Below, in pieces: positions 9,074-16,338 of a stretch of 35,441 nt of DNA. The position numbers and the translations under genes were made by a program. Every line of letters starts with the position of its first letter. Position 1 is the first letter of the stretch. Source of the DNA: Sphingobacterium sp. (lineage in GTDB: Bacteria; Bacteroidota; Bacteroidia; Sphingobacteriales; Sphingobacteriaceae); the NCBI GenBank assembly GCA_022712315.1, contig JALAGS010000168.1, forward strand, positions 1 through 35,441, in the 5' to 3' direction. The notes below the pieces were generated by a model, which had not been told where the DNA came from, did not search any database, and saw only the letters and a program-made list of their open reading frames with translations.

Positions 9074-9452
9074 AATGTTTTAAACAGATACTGGTAGGGT
9101 GTTTATTTTTTTAAATATCGTGAATTCTAATGACTTATAAAGAAATTTTAAAAGGATGGACATAGCTGCTTCTTTTAAGTAGGTCCTATAGATCGATCAT
9201 ATGGTTGACCAAAAAAATTGAGAGAAATGAATCTCGCTATTTGCTTATGATTTTTCTTATTTCTCCTGTAAAAAAATAAACCTTTATAGCTCCTTTTTGT
9301 TCCGACTAATTAGTATCTTAATACACTGTAAAGCCATACGCAATCTCATGTTTTGAGACCTTAATTGGGTTGTTAACTTGTTAGTCGTATTGGCTTCGAA
9401 TCTCTGTCAAAGGAATATTGTTGCAGTGTTAAAAATATAGAGAAAATACGAA
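9074..9452. other. Non-coding gap of 379 bases
   Basis: AT-rich intergenic DNA between the repeat and the small lipoprotein gene. No ORF, RNA gene or repeat is recognised. A weak promoter-like pair (TTG at 9390, TATTGTTG at 9416, 23-base spacer, one mismatch) sits 29 bases before the next start codon. Confidence 0.4.
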
Positions 9453-9926
9453 ATGAAAAAAATTATCGTCATTGCTGTGTACTGTGTTGTGTTGTTTATG
9501 TCATGTAACAATAGAGGTAGAGATAGGGATAATGATGAGGTTGCTGAAGTCAATCGCAGCGGAATTGCCTCGGTCGTAAAATCGTACTTTCTTTATCATG
9601 AAATAAAAAATGTCGATTATGAAATATATATCAATGATGAATTGGCAGGACAGTCTCATGATAATAATGGTGTTCCCGGACCATATAAACTGAATCAATA
9701 CATAACCTCCGCGGGAAAGCAGATTGTCAAAATGAAAATTGCCGCCAATAACACTCAAAAAGAAATTACGGAAGAAATATTGCGTGAAATCAGCAAAAAT
9801 GCGGGAATATATTTATTGCTCAACAAAGATTTTGCGCATATCCGGGAGCTTAAAAAGCTGGAATTTCCTCCGATAGACAAACCTGTCCTCGCGTATGAGT
9901 TTAAATGGGAATTTGAAGCAGACTAG
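9453..9926 (+). CDS. Small lipoprotein of unknown function
   Basis: A 157-residue predicted lipoprotein: signal peptide, lipobox LFMSC with Cys18, then a charged linker NNRGRDRDNDE. Residues 35-155 look like one compact beta-rich domain (KNVDYEIYINDELAGQS, GKQIVKMKIAANN), ending LAYEFKWEFEAD. I do not recognise the family and see no catalytic motif. The gene stands alone, preceded by a long gap and facing the macrodomain gene tail to tail with only 12 bases between stops. A start at 9453 is favoured because it opens directly on a good signal peptide. Confidence 0.75.
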   Translation: MKKIIVIAVYCVVLFMSCNNRGRDRDNDEVAEVNRSGIASVVKSYFLYHEIKNVDYEIYINDELAGQSHDNNGVPGPYKLNQYITSAGKQIVKMKIAANNTQKEITEEILREISKNAGIYLLLNKDFAHIRELKKLEFPPIDKPVLAYEFKWEFEAD

Positions 9927-9938
9927 CATAATTTGATC

Positions 9939-10463
9939 TTAGGATTGCATTACCATTTGATTGACCAGTCGAAAGTTATCATCATCAAAACACACTATTT
10001 TGACTTGTGCGATCGTTGTGTTCACAAGTAGGAATTGTTTGATGATACGAATAGATACTTCTGCCGCCAGTTCTTTAGGGAATCTATAGATTCCGGTACT
10101 AATATTGGGAAAAGCAACCGTATGACAACCATTTTCAGCCGCTAGTGTGAGTGCGTTGTAGTAACAGCTTTCTAAACTTTTAATCTCGTTATTTTTCCCA
10201 CCATTCCAAACAGGGCCAACCGTGTGAATTACATATTTAGCAGGTAGCTTACCAGCTGTTGTAATGACTGCTTCACCCACCTTGCATCCACCTTGTCTGG
10301 CGACAATTTTACGGCAGCCTTCCAGAATTTCCGGCCCGCCAGCGCGATGAATAGCGCCATCAACACCTCCACCGCCAAGTAACGATGTGTTGGCTGCATT
10401 TACAATAGCATCGACTTCAACTTTTGTGATATCTCCTTTGATCACAGTGATTTTACGTTCCAT
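9939..10463 (-). CDS. Macrodomain protein, probable O-acetyl-ADP-ribose deacetylase
   Basis: A 174-residue single-domain macrodomain protein of the MacroD/YmdB type, which binds ADP-ribose and removes O-acetyl or protein-linked ADP-ribose esters. The start ITVIKGDIT, the loop [20 protein letters not shown] (about 23-42) and the second loop [12 protein letters not shown] (about 118-129) are the family signature. The Asn, the Gly-rich run and the Asp of VDGAIH are all intact, so it should be active. Length is normal. It is monocistronic and convergent with the small lipoprotein gene. No ADP-ribosyltransferase lies next to it, which argues for a housekeeping role rather than a toxin-antitoxin pair. 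Confidence 0.92.
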   Translation of the reverse strand: MERKITVIKGDITKVEVDAIVNAANTSLLGGGGVDGAIHRAGGPEILEGCRKIVARQGGCKVGEAVITTAGKLPAKYVIHTVGPVWNGGKNNEIKSLESCYYNALTLAAENGCHTVAFPNISTGIYRFPKELAAEVSIRIIKQFLLVNTTIAQVKIVCFDDDNFRLVNQMVMQS

Positions 10464-10497
10464 TCTATCGTTTTATACAAAAAGGTCAACTGATTTT

Positions 10498-10505
10498 CAA
10501 ATATA
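10498..10505 (-). promoter_or_regulatory. Possible -7 element of the macrodomain gene
   Basis: On the minus strand TATATTTG matches TAnnTTTG and lies 35 bases before the macrodomain start codon. No TTG is found at the expected -33 distance, so this is only a partial promoter match. Confidence 0.3.
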
Positions 10506-10592
10506 TGGAAAATAAATAGTAGGGATTAAGGGCTTCTCCATTTCACTTAACCTGGCAAAGTAACGCCTAATGCTAAAAAAAATAAAAAAATA

Positions 10593-10639
10593 TTGTGTAG
10601 TTAAATAGCTACATGTATATTTGTAGTCAAGTAGCTACA
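10593..10639 (+). promoter_or_regulatory. Promoter overlapped by two near-identical palindromic operators
   Basis: A TTG at 10593-10595 and TATATTTG at 10616-10623, 20 bases apart, form a good Bacteroidota promoter pointing at the DoxX-like gene. The spacer is filled by TGTAGTTAAATAGCTACA (10596-10613), and TGTAGTCAAGTAGCTACA (10622-10639) covers the region just after the -7 element. The two 18-mers match at 16 positions, each is a near palindrome (TGTAG...CTACA), and they are spaced 26 bases start to start. This is the layout of a repressor site that blocks polymerase. The likely regulator class is ArsR/MarR-like, by inference. Confidence 0.65.
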
Positions 10640-10662
10640 TATTTGCCCAGCAACTCGTCGGT

Positions 10663-10781
10663 ATGCGATTCAGGAAAGGATATAAAGCTATTGAGTAAGT
10701 GATACGAGGAGCAAAGCCAATGATAAAATGAAAACGATCAAAAATATAACAAGTAAATCAAATCATTATGAAAAGAGATAG
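10663..10781 (+). pseudogene. Possible remnants of deleted regulator or partner genes
   Basis: Between the operator and the DoxX-like gene two mini-ORFs are seen: 11 residues at 10663-10698 (MRFRKGYKAIE) and 17 residues at 10728-10781 (MKTIKNITSKSNHYEKR) overlapping the DoxX start by 14 bases. Related Bacteroidota loci often order an ArsR regulator, an SRPBCC protein and a DoxX-like protein; these peptides could be the stubs of the first two. They could equally be leader peptides or chance. Confidence 0.22.
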
Positions 10782-11154
10782 AATAATTTATTGGATAGCA
10801 ACCATATGGTTGGCGGTGGGATTGTTGTCAACTGCTATCATACAGATTTTTAAAATTCAAACGGAAGGAGCAGGCGGGGTACAGAATATAGCGCATTTGG
10901 GCTTTCCCAAATATATACTCCCTTTGCTTGGAATTTGGAAATTATTAGCTGTGTTTGCCTTGCTTTGGCCTAAAAAACCTCTTTGGAAGGAATGGGCGTA
11001 TGCGGGTATTTTCTTTACTGCGACAGGGGCTTTATATTCACATATCGCATCTGGAGATTCTTTTTCTTTCATGGCTCCAGCACTACTGTATATTGTGCTA
11101 ATAGCTGCTTCTTGGTATTTCAGGCCAGCAGACAGGAAATTCAGTTTGAGATAG
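10768..11154 (+). CDS. DoxX-like membrane protein
   Basis: A 128-residue integral membrane protein with four hydrophobic helices, starting at about residues 8-26, 46-65, 75-90 and 100-117. The pattern and the sequence IAHLGFPKYILPLLGIWKLL fit the DoxX-like family, whose members are small four-helix proteins linked to redox or thiol stress. No catalytic residues are expected. It stands under a double operator promoter, 128 bases downstream, with apparent gene remnants on both sides. The start at 10768 is favoured because MKRDRIIYW is the usual opening of this family. Confidence 0.8.
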   Translation: MKRDRIIYWIATIWLAVGLLSTAIIQIFKIQTEGAGGVQNIAHLGFPKYILPLLGIWKLLAVFALLWPKKPLWKEWAYAGIFFTATGALYSHIASGDSFSFMAPALLYIVLIAASWYFRPADRKFSLR

Positions 11155-11256
11155 GAGGGAAGTGTAGAAACATGCGATGAATTTGAAGAGTTGCCCGAAA
11201 ATATGCATTGGATTATCGATCCGGCAGGGACAGTATTTAATTTGCAGCAGCGCTAA
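11155..11256 (+). pseudogene. Possible C-terminal stub of a VOC-type gene
   Basis: Directly after the DoxX stop, and in the same frame, 33 codons stay open and end at TAA 11254-11256. They read EELPENMHWIIDPAGTVF followed by NLQQR. The DPxGxxFxLxQ end is like the last strand of vicinal-oxygen-chelate (glyoxalase) proteins. There is no start codon and no rest of the domain, so it would be a deletion remnant. Confidence 0.25.
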
Positions 11257-11264
11257 AATAGCTT

Positions 11265-12533
11265 TTAACTTTTACGCTTCAGATGAAATATAGTAATTTC
11301 TGGTAATATTCCAACTCGGCTCGGATAATCCAGATACCCGAATCCAACATTTACATAGAGTGACTGATGTTTTTCGCGGTATAGACCAGCCCACTCGCGA
11401 TAAGCATATTTCAATGGACTCCATTGATAGTTGGGGTTGTTATAACCGAATTGTCCCCCGTGCGTATGTCCACTAAAAGTAACATCCACGTTTGGATATT
11501 TGGGTATAATCTCAGCACGCCAATGTGAAGGGTCGTGTGAAAGCATTAAATTGACGGGCGAGGATTTATCTACTTTTGACATGGATAAATCGATATCTCC
11601 GTAATTGTTGGGATTATTGACTCCCCAGTTTTCAACGCCTATAATCGTAATTTTTTCATTATTCAAAGCGAGCTCTCTTGACTCATTAAGAAGAAGTTGC
11701 CAGCCGAGTTGTTGATGAATGGCCTTGAGATTGGCGAGATTTTGCGCTTTCGTCAATTGATTCTGATCAAAGAAATATTGTCTGTTAAAATGATATTCGC
11801 CATAATCATGATTTCCCAGTATTGAAAATGTACCTAATGGGGCTTTTATTTTATTGAATATGGATAAATAATCTTCCATTTCGGAAGCGAAATCATTGAC
11901 TAAGTCTCCTGTAAAGAATATGATGTCAGGCTTTTGCGCGAGCAACATGTCTACGCCTCTTTTTACAGCGGTTGGATGATAAAGACTACCCGCATGGATA
12001 TCAGAAATCTGGGCAATGGTAATTCCATCAAATGATTTCGGTAAATTAGGTAAAATGAGATCAATATGTTTTACCTGATAATCATATAAATTGAAGGCAA
12101 ATCCCCGCGTGAGTGCAACGAGTGGAACACTGGCGAGCAGGAGGCCGCTTTTGACTATAAAATCCGATCTTTTTATCGGCAGTACATGCTCCTCTGGATT
12201 ACATCTAGGCTGTGCTTTAATAAAACGTCGGCAGATTATTCTGAAAACAAGTACAATAGCATCGATTCCGATGAAAAAAAGAATTATGACCTTGGCAATT
12301 AGCAACGAAAGTGGAAAAAACACAAAACAGGCTGATGCGAAACTACTCCATTTAAAAAATAAATTAAGAAACATGCTAAGGTAAGAAAGTATGCTGAAGG
12401 ACCACCAAACGATGTTTGCTAGTATCGGATTGGATTTCCAGACTGTCAATGTCCGTAGTCTCATGAAGATTAAAAAATCTAATAAAATAAATAGCGGTAA
12501 AATTTTTAGATAAGCATAAAACTGTTGCAGCAT
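11265..12533 (-). CDS. Membrane-anchored metallophosphoesterase
   Basis: A 422-residue protein of the YkuE/YaeI-like calcineurin family. The N-terminus holds three or four membrane helices within residues 8-100, a basic linker, then another hydrophobic segment at about 128-147. The catalytic domain follows from about 155. The metal-binding motifs are complete: SDIHAG (D178, H180), FTGDLVND (G209, D210), LGNHDYG (N241, H242, D243), LSHDPSHW and SGHTHGGQFG. Some relatives act on lipid-linked phosphates such as UDP-2,3-diacylglucosamine-type substrates, but the substrate is not set here. It is monocistronic and converges on the DoxX region. Length is normal for the membrane-anchored group. Confidence 0.9.
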   Translation of the reverse strand: MLQQFYAYLKILPLFILLDFLIFMRLRTLTVWKSNPILANIVWWSFSILSYLSMFLNLFFKWSSFASACFVFFPLSLLIAKVIILFFIGIDAIVLVFRIICRRFIKAQPRCNPEEHVLPIKRSDFIVKSGLLLASVPLVALTRGFAFNLYDYQVKHIDLILPNLPKSFDGITIAQISDIHAGSLYHPTAVKRGVDMLLAQKPDIIFFTGDLVNDFASEMEDYLSIFNKIKAPLGTFSILGNHDYGEYHFNRQYFFDQNQLTKAQNLANLKAIHQQLGWQLLLNESRELALNNEKITIIGVENWGVNNPNNYGDIDLSMSKVDKSSPVNLMLSHDPSHWRAEIIPKYPNVDVTFSGHTHGGQFGYNNPNYQWSPLKYAYREWAGLYREKHQSLYVNVGFGYLDYPSRVGILPEITIFHLKRKS

Positions 12534-12666
12534 ACTCAGGTCTAACTAATGTAATGTTTTGTAGTTGGAATGATTGTTTGGACTATTAAAGCTAAGTTAA
12601 TACTTTTTTTCGAAAGCTTAATCTCAGTGTTAAATTATTTTAATATATCAAAAGCTATTTCATTTT

Positions 12667-12689
12667 GCCCCTAATCTTATTTTAAGGGC
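12667..12689 (-). terminator. Weak hairpin after the secreted-protein gene
   Basis: On the minus strand GCCCTTA and TAGGGGC pair over seven positions with one G-U, 9-base loop. It lies 9 bases beyond the stop of the 395-residue gene, but no T tract follows, so termination is only possible. Confidence 0.3.
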
Positions 12690-12697
12690 GGTCCATA

Positions 12698-13885
12698 TTA
12701 TGATTTTCTCTTAAAGATTTTTATTTCCGAAAACTGTCCTTTCTCTAGGTCCCATTTATATTCAAATGCAATGGAATACCCTAAAGATTGAATTTTCCAA
12801 ATGTTGTTTTTTTCCTTCCCGGTTATATAGTGTAGGAAACCTGACATCGCATTCTTACCGATTTCTTCAATATCTTGATTAAAAGGAATGATGCCATTTG
12901 AAAATGAAAATAGCTGCTGTGCCGCTTCGTCAGGTTGAAGCATATTCTTTTTTAAAGTTTGTATCAATTGTACATTTTCATCGGTAGATAAGCGTATTTC
13001 CTGCCAGTTCTGCTCTAAATCGGCGCCTTTTTCTGTATTCTTGAGTATTTCATTTTGGACTTTGATGAATCGCGATTGGTTCTTTAAATAGAACGCGGAT
13101 AATTGCTGGTCAACGGTATCTTGCCATTCTTTGGGGGACGATTGCTGTATCAATTTTACTGTGTATGTATTCCAGCGGATTTTATCCATTTCTTGGTAGA
13201 GCATTTCTAATTCATTGGCTGGCTTATGAATTCCGAATGGCAGCTGAAGACGTAAGTATTCAGGTTGATTGGGCCGTGTATACTTCATATTGTGAATTAC
13301 CATAGTCTGTAGATTAAGGGTAAACTTAAGCATGTAAAGCCTATTTGTGAACCATATTTGCCAAATATCATCTTTTAATTTTTTTGCGAATACCTGATTA
13401 CCAAAGGTGTATGCAATTTTTGATTCATCTGTCCCTGTATTGAATTTTTGATAAATAATAGGCTGAACAAGTCCACCGATAAGTCTTCCTATTTCAAGAG
13501 GCCGATAACATTGTAGTAAAGTCACCGTGGTGAATTGTGGGGTTTCCAGCATTTTGGAGAGATCATCATGGGGATCGCCTTCAAAAATAACTTGATCAAG
13601 AGCTGGTGGTGGAGGTGGGTTTTTTTGAAAATATTTGTTGCGCAAATTTGTTATAGTTGCATGTTCTCTCTCTGCGTATTCAACAATCGGATTAAATAAT
13701 GCATACTGCTGTTCGGCAGTTAATGTGGAATCGGAGATTTTGCTGCCTATTTCAGTAATAAACTCTAAAAATTCTTTTTGGGTTTTTTCTCTGTTATGCT
13801 TTAGTGTGCGATCAAAAATCTGGGCGTTACACGTGAGCGTCATTAGTAGGAAAAGCAATGTTGACAGCTTTATTTTCGAATGCAT
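12698..13885 (-). CDS. Secreted protein of unknown function
   Basis: A 395-residue protein with a standard signal peptide (cleavage near residue 21, LTCNAQ). The mature part begins with a helical, charged segment (HNREKTQKEFLEFITEIG), then a PPPPP linker near residue 91-95, then a mixed alpha/beta region and a C-terminal strand pair ending SIAFEYKWDLEKGQFSEIKI. I do not recognise a domain or an enzyme motif; no lipobox Cys is present, so it should be periplasmic or secreted. It is monocistronic, with 432 bases of gene-free DNA on its upstream side. Confidence 0.75.
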   Translation of the reverse strand: MHSKIKLSTLLFLLMTLTCNAQIFDRTLKHNREKTQKEFLEFITEIGSKISDSTLTAEQQYALFNPIVEYAEREHATITNLRNKYFQKNPPPPPALDQVIFEGDPHDDLSKMLETPQFTTVTLLQCYRPLEIGRLIGGLVQPIIYQKFNTGTDESKIAYTFGNQVFAKKLKDDIWQIWFTNRLYMLKFTLNLQTMVIHNMKYTRPNQPEYLRLQLPFGIHKPANELEMLYQEMDKIRWNTYTVKLIQQSSPKEWQDTVDQQLSAFYLKNQSRFIKVQNEILKNTEKGADLEQNWQEIRLSTDENVQLIQTLKKNMLQPDEAAQQLFSFSNGIIPFNQDIEEIGKNAMSGFLHYITGKEKNNIWKIQSLGYSIAFEYKWDLEKGQFSEIKIFKRKS

Positions 13886-14190
13886 TATGAGCCAATAGAT
13901 TATATCTGAATATTACCATGCAAAGATCGATTTTTTACTTAACATGTTTAGGATATAAAACGTTCGACTGACCCAAATCGTACCCGATCGAAAGATAAAA
14001 GGCTAAATTAATTTTTTAAGTATAACCTTACTTTAGCGGCAGTTTGCCCTTATTTCAGTGGCTTATCGATAAAAAATTGTACTAACTAAAAAAGGGGGAA
14101 CTAACGTCCGATCTCAAAATTGACGTAGAACATCATAATTATAGGGGAATACCGTTGGTAATTTTGAATAGGTTATTGTGTATATAAAAA
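13886..14190. other. Non-coding gap before repeat copy 2
   Basis: About 305 bases of AT-rich DNA upstream of the secreted-protein gene. Some minus-strand promoter-like sequence is present near its start (GATCTTTG, one mismatch to TAnnTTTG). No ORF, RNA gene or clear hairpin is seen. Confidence 0.4.
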
Positions 14191-14313
14191 AGAGAGTGTC
14201 TAAAAGCAAAAAACAAACTCTCTGAAAATTGGATATTTGAAAAGTTCCTGTAATTAGGTATAGTTAAAATATAAAGAAAAAAGGGGCAATTCAAATCTTT
14301 TGGACTGCCCCTT
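14191..14313. repeat. Intergenic repeat, copy 2 (MITE-like)
   Basis: About 123 bases aligned with copy 1 at 8963-9073. It opens with AGAGAGTGTCTAAAAG and closes, on the other strand, with AAGGGGCAGTCCAAAAG, giving an imperfect terminal inverted repeat (10 of 15 positions). A perfect 7-base inverted pair AGAGAGT/ACTCTCT within the first 35 bases adds a second hairpin that copy 1 lacks. It lies 4 bases beyond the glycosyltransferase stop. Confidence 0.75.
14283..14311 (-). terminator. Terminator of the glycosyltransferase gene, inside repeat copy 2
   Basis: Read on the minus strand the arms GGGGCAGTCCAAA and TTTGAATTGCCCC pair with one G-U and one mismatch around a 3-base loop, followed by six T residues. 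It sits 6 bases after the glycosyltransferase stop, the expected place for an intrinsic terminator. Confidence 0.7.
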
Positions 14314-14317
14314 AGTA

Positions 14318-15499
14318 TTATGCTTCTCTTCTCAGGTCAAAAGAGACATATTTTTCATAATCAATTAAAGATCTTACTGGAGTCGCTAAGCCCTTTAAAA
14401 GCTCCATATAGCTTTTTGCTACGTTTTTCCAGACCGTTTGTTCCCCATAACTGCGTGCTTTGAAACGATGCCAAGCTAATAGCCGATGCGATGTATACAG
14501 TAGATTGATGTTTGCACGCATGGCTTCTATATCATTGAAAGGCGTGAGAATTCCACGTTCATCTTTCAATAAATCTTGAGCATGCCAGTAGGGCGTAGAG
14601 ATAACTGCAGCGCCAGCACCTACTGCAAAAGATAAGGTTCCACTACTGATTTGCTGTTCATGGGGATAGGGGGACAGATAGATATCGCATGCTGTTAAGT
14701 ATTCCTTTAGCTCTTCATCCGTCAAGAATTTATCAATAAAAACAACCTTATCCTTTAAACCTAATTGATCAACTAAATTTTGGAGTTCGAAACGATACGA
14801 TTCTCCTTCATGCGCCAGAACATTTGGATGTGTTTTTCCGATGATAAGATATTTGAATCCAGGGAAGTCAATACCCGAAAGGGATCGAATGGCATGCTCG
14901 AGTCCCTTGCTTCTTCCAATTAAACCAAAAGTCATCATGACAAAGTTATTTTGGAGGTTCAATCTGTATTTGGCCAGTCCTTGATTATAATCAAATTGAG
15001 GCACACCGTGAGGTATAACTTTAATTTTATCTGTATAAGCTTCACTAAACTGACCCTTTAACAATTCAACTCCTTTTGGAGATAGACTGACGACAGCCTG
15101 AGATTTTTCCAGAAGTAATTCCATAATTTCTTTCTGCTGCAATGAAGGAGTCTGCAGAATAGTATGAAATATAGTGAGCAAAGGTATTGTTAAGTTGTTG
15201 GCGATCTGCGTGATGAAAATGCCATCCACACCCCCAAAGATTCCAAATTCATGTTGGATAATACAATAGTCGTATTCCTCATTGATGATACGGGTAGCTT
15301 GATGATAACTATCAAGCCGATCTCTATAGATGACAAAACGCACCGATTCATCAAAATCTTCTAAACCCAGTTTAGATAGTGCAATAATGTCAATTTGAAC
15401 ATTGGGATCGAGTTCCATCCCTTGTTTGAGATCTTTTGTGAAAGTTGCCAATCCACATTCTTGCGGAGGACATGTACTAATGATTGCTATTTTCTTCAT
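14318..15499 (-). CDS. Glycosyltransferase, GT4 family
   Basis: A 393-residue GT-B fold retaining glycosyltransferase, cytoplasmic. The N-terminal domain opens with IAIISTCPPQECGLATFTKD and contains HEFGIFGGVDG near 103-113. The C-terminal nucleotide-sugar domain has FGLIGRSKGLEHAI (about 191-204), YLIIGKTHP, DIYLSPYPHEQQISSGTLSF with the acidic sugar-nucleotide contact, and GAAVISTPYWHA. Some relatives in this phylum are annotated as mannosyltransferases, but donor and acceptor cannot be told here. A 39-codon ORF ends 4 bases before its ATG with an AGGAGG sequence in between, so the two may be coupled. Its 3' end is the hairpin of repeat copy 2. Confidence 0.9.
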   Translation of the reverse strand: MKKIAIISTCPPQECGLATFTKDLKQGMELDPNVQIDIIALSKLGLEDFDESVRFVIYRDRLDSYHQATRIINEEYDYCIIQHEFGIFGGVDGIFITQIANNLTIPLLTIFHTILQTPSLQQKEIMELLLEKSQAVVSLSPKGVELLKGQFSEAYTDKIKVIPHGVPQFDYNQGLAKYRLNLQNNFVMMTFGLIGRSKGLEHAIRSLSGIDFPGFKYLIIGKTHPNVLAHEGESYRFELQNLVDQLGLKDKVVFIDKFLTDEELKEYLTACDIYLSPYPHEQQISSGTLSFAVGAGAAVISTPYWHAQDLLKDERGILTPFNDIEAMRANINLLYTSHRLLAWHRFKARSYGEQTVWKNVAKSYMELLKGLATPVRSLIDYEKYVSFDLRREA

Positions 15500-15503
15500 A
15501 CGA

Positions 15504-15623
15504 CTAATCCTCCTTTACCGCATTTTGTACCTCTTCCACTGGAAGATCTAGAATGGCCATTAACAACAAATAATAACCTTTTTCCAAACCTATTTTTTCT
15601 GCTTTTTTATCAATATTTTCCAT
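15504..15623 (-). CDS. Small ORF of 39 residues upstream of the glycosyltransferase
   Basis: A complete ORF, too short for usual gene calling: ATG at 15621-15623 and TAG at 15504-15506. It reads MENIDKKAEKIGLEKG, then YYLLLMAILDLPVEEV, then QNAVKED. This gives one amphipathic or hydrophobic helix at 17-27 with charged ends. The last codons contain AGGAGG, an unusually strong Shine-Dalgarno sequence for this phylum, placed 8-9 bases before the glycosyltransferase ATG. It could be a real small protein, a coupling leader, or only the carrier of that ribosome site. The family is not recognised. Confidence 0.5.
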   Translation of the reverse strand: MENIDKKAEKIGLEKGYYLLLMAILDLPVEEVQNAVKED

Positions 15624-15797
15624 ATTCAGTACGCTATTTGAGTGTGAATTCTTTTGCTGTAAATGAATCAAAATTTATACCCAAAGATTGTTGAAATAGC
15701 TTTAACCGTAGTTTTTGAATGTAAATGACGTAGCCTAAGTACAGTACTACCGAAAAAAACAGATGAATTACGTATTTATAGCGTAGAAAAAGCAAAG

Positions 15798-16184
15798 TTA
15801 CTTTTCAACTTTTGGTTTTCCGCCTCTGGGCATACGTGCTTTGACCGTAGCTATTGTACTGGGCTGTTCGCCCGTCGTTGTTTTTGACGAAATAGGGGTT
15901 TCTTCAACCTGATGCACAGTGGTTTTCATGCCTTTGCCTGCAGGTGTTTTAGAAGACTTTGCACTGTCGATCGTTATATTTTCCTTTTCGGATATTTTGG
16001 CTTGTTCTAAATTGCGTTTCTCAATTTTCTTTTCTTTTATACCCTTGGTCAACAATTTAGATGCTTTTTCGAGACGAGAATTGAGTTTTTTGTCGCTCAA
16101 ATAATCACCCAAGTAGGATAAAGAGTTTTTTAGGTTGATGACGATGTCATTCCGAAGTGTTCTTTTGGCGGATATTTTTGTCAT
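15798..16184 (-). CDS. Basic low-complexity protein of unknown function
   Basis: A 128-residue Lys-, Ser- and Thr-rich protein without signal peptide. Residues 1-60 look helical and amphipathic (VINLKNSLSYLGDYLSD, LEKASKLLTKGIKEKKIEKR); residues 60-128 look disordered and end in RMPRGGKPKVEK. The charge is strongly positive, which would suit nucleic-acid binding or a cell-envelope partner, but no named domain is seen. It is divergent from the exonuclease III gene (154-base gap) and lies upstream of the 39-residue ORF on the same strand (174-base gap). It looks real because of its consistent coding pattern. Confidence 0.65.
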   Translation of the reverse strand: MTKISAKRTLRNDIVINLKNSLSYLGDYLSDKKLNSRLEKASKLLTKGIKEKKIEKRNLEQAKISEKENITIDSAKSSKTPAGKGMKTTVHQVEETPISSKTTTGEQPSTIATVKARMPRGGKPKVEK

Positions 16185-16338
16185 GATGTAGAACTTTTTT
16201 TATATTTGGTTACATAAATATAACGTTAATTTAATATTTTTTTAACTGTTTTATGAAAGATATTTTTTTGTCAAAAGTAACTGACGTTGAAAACAATTGG
16301 AACCTTCCTTTGGTTGTTTAAGTTAAAACGATAATTTC

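Noticed and set aside
9939..10463. Macrodomain gene as an antitoxin of a DarTG-like pair
   Set aside because: No ADP-ribosyltransferase toxin gene adjoins it; the neighbours are a convergent lipoprotein gene and a DoxX-like gene.
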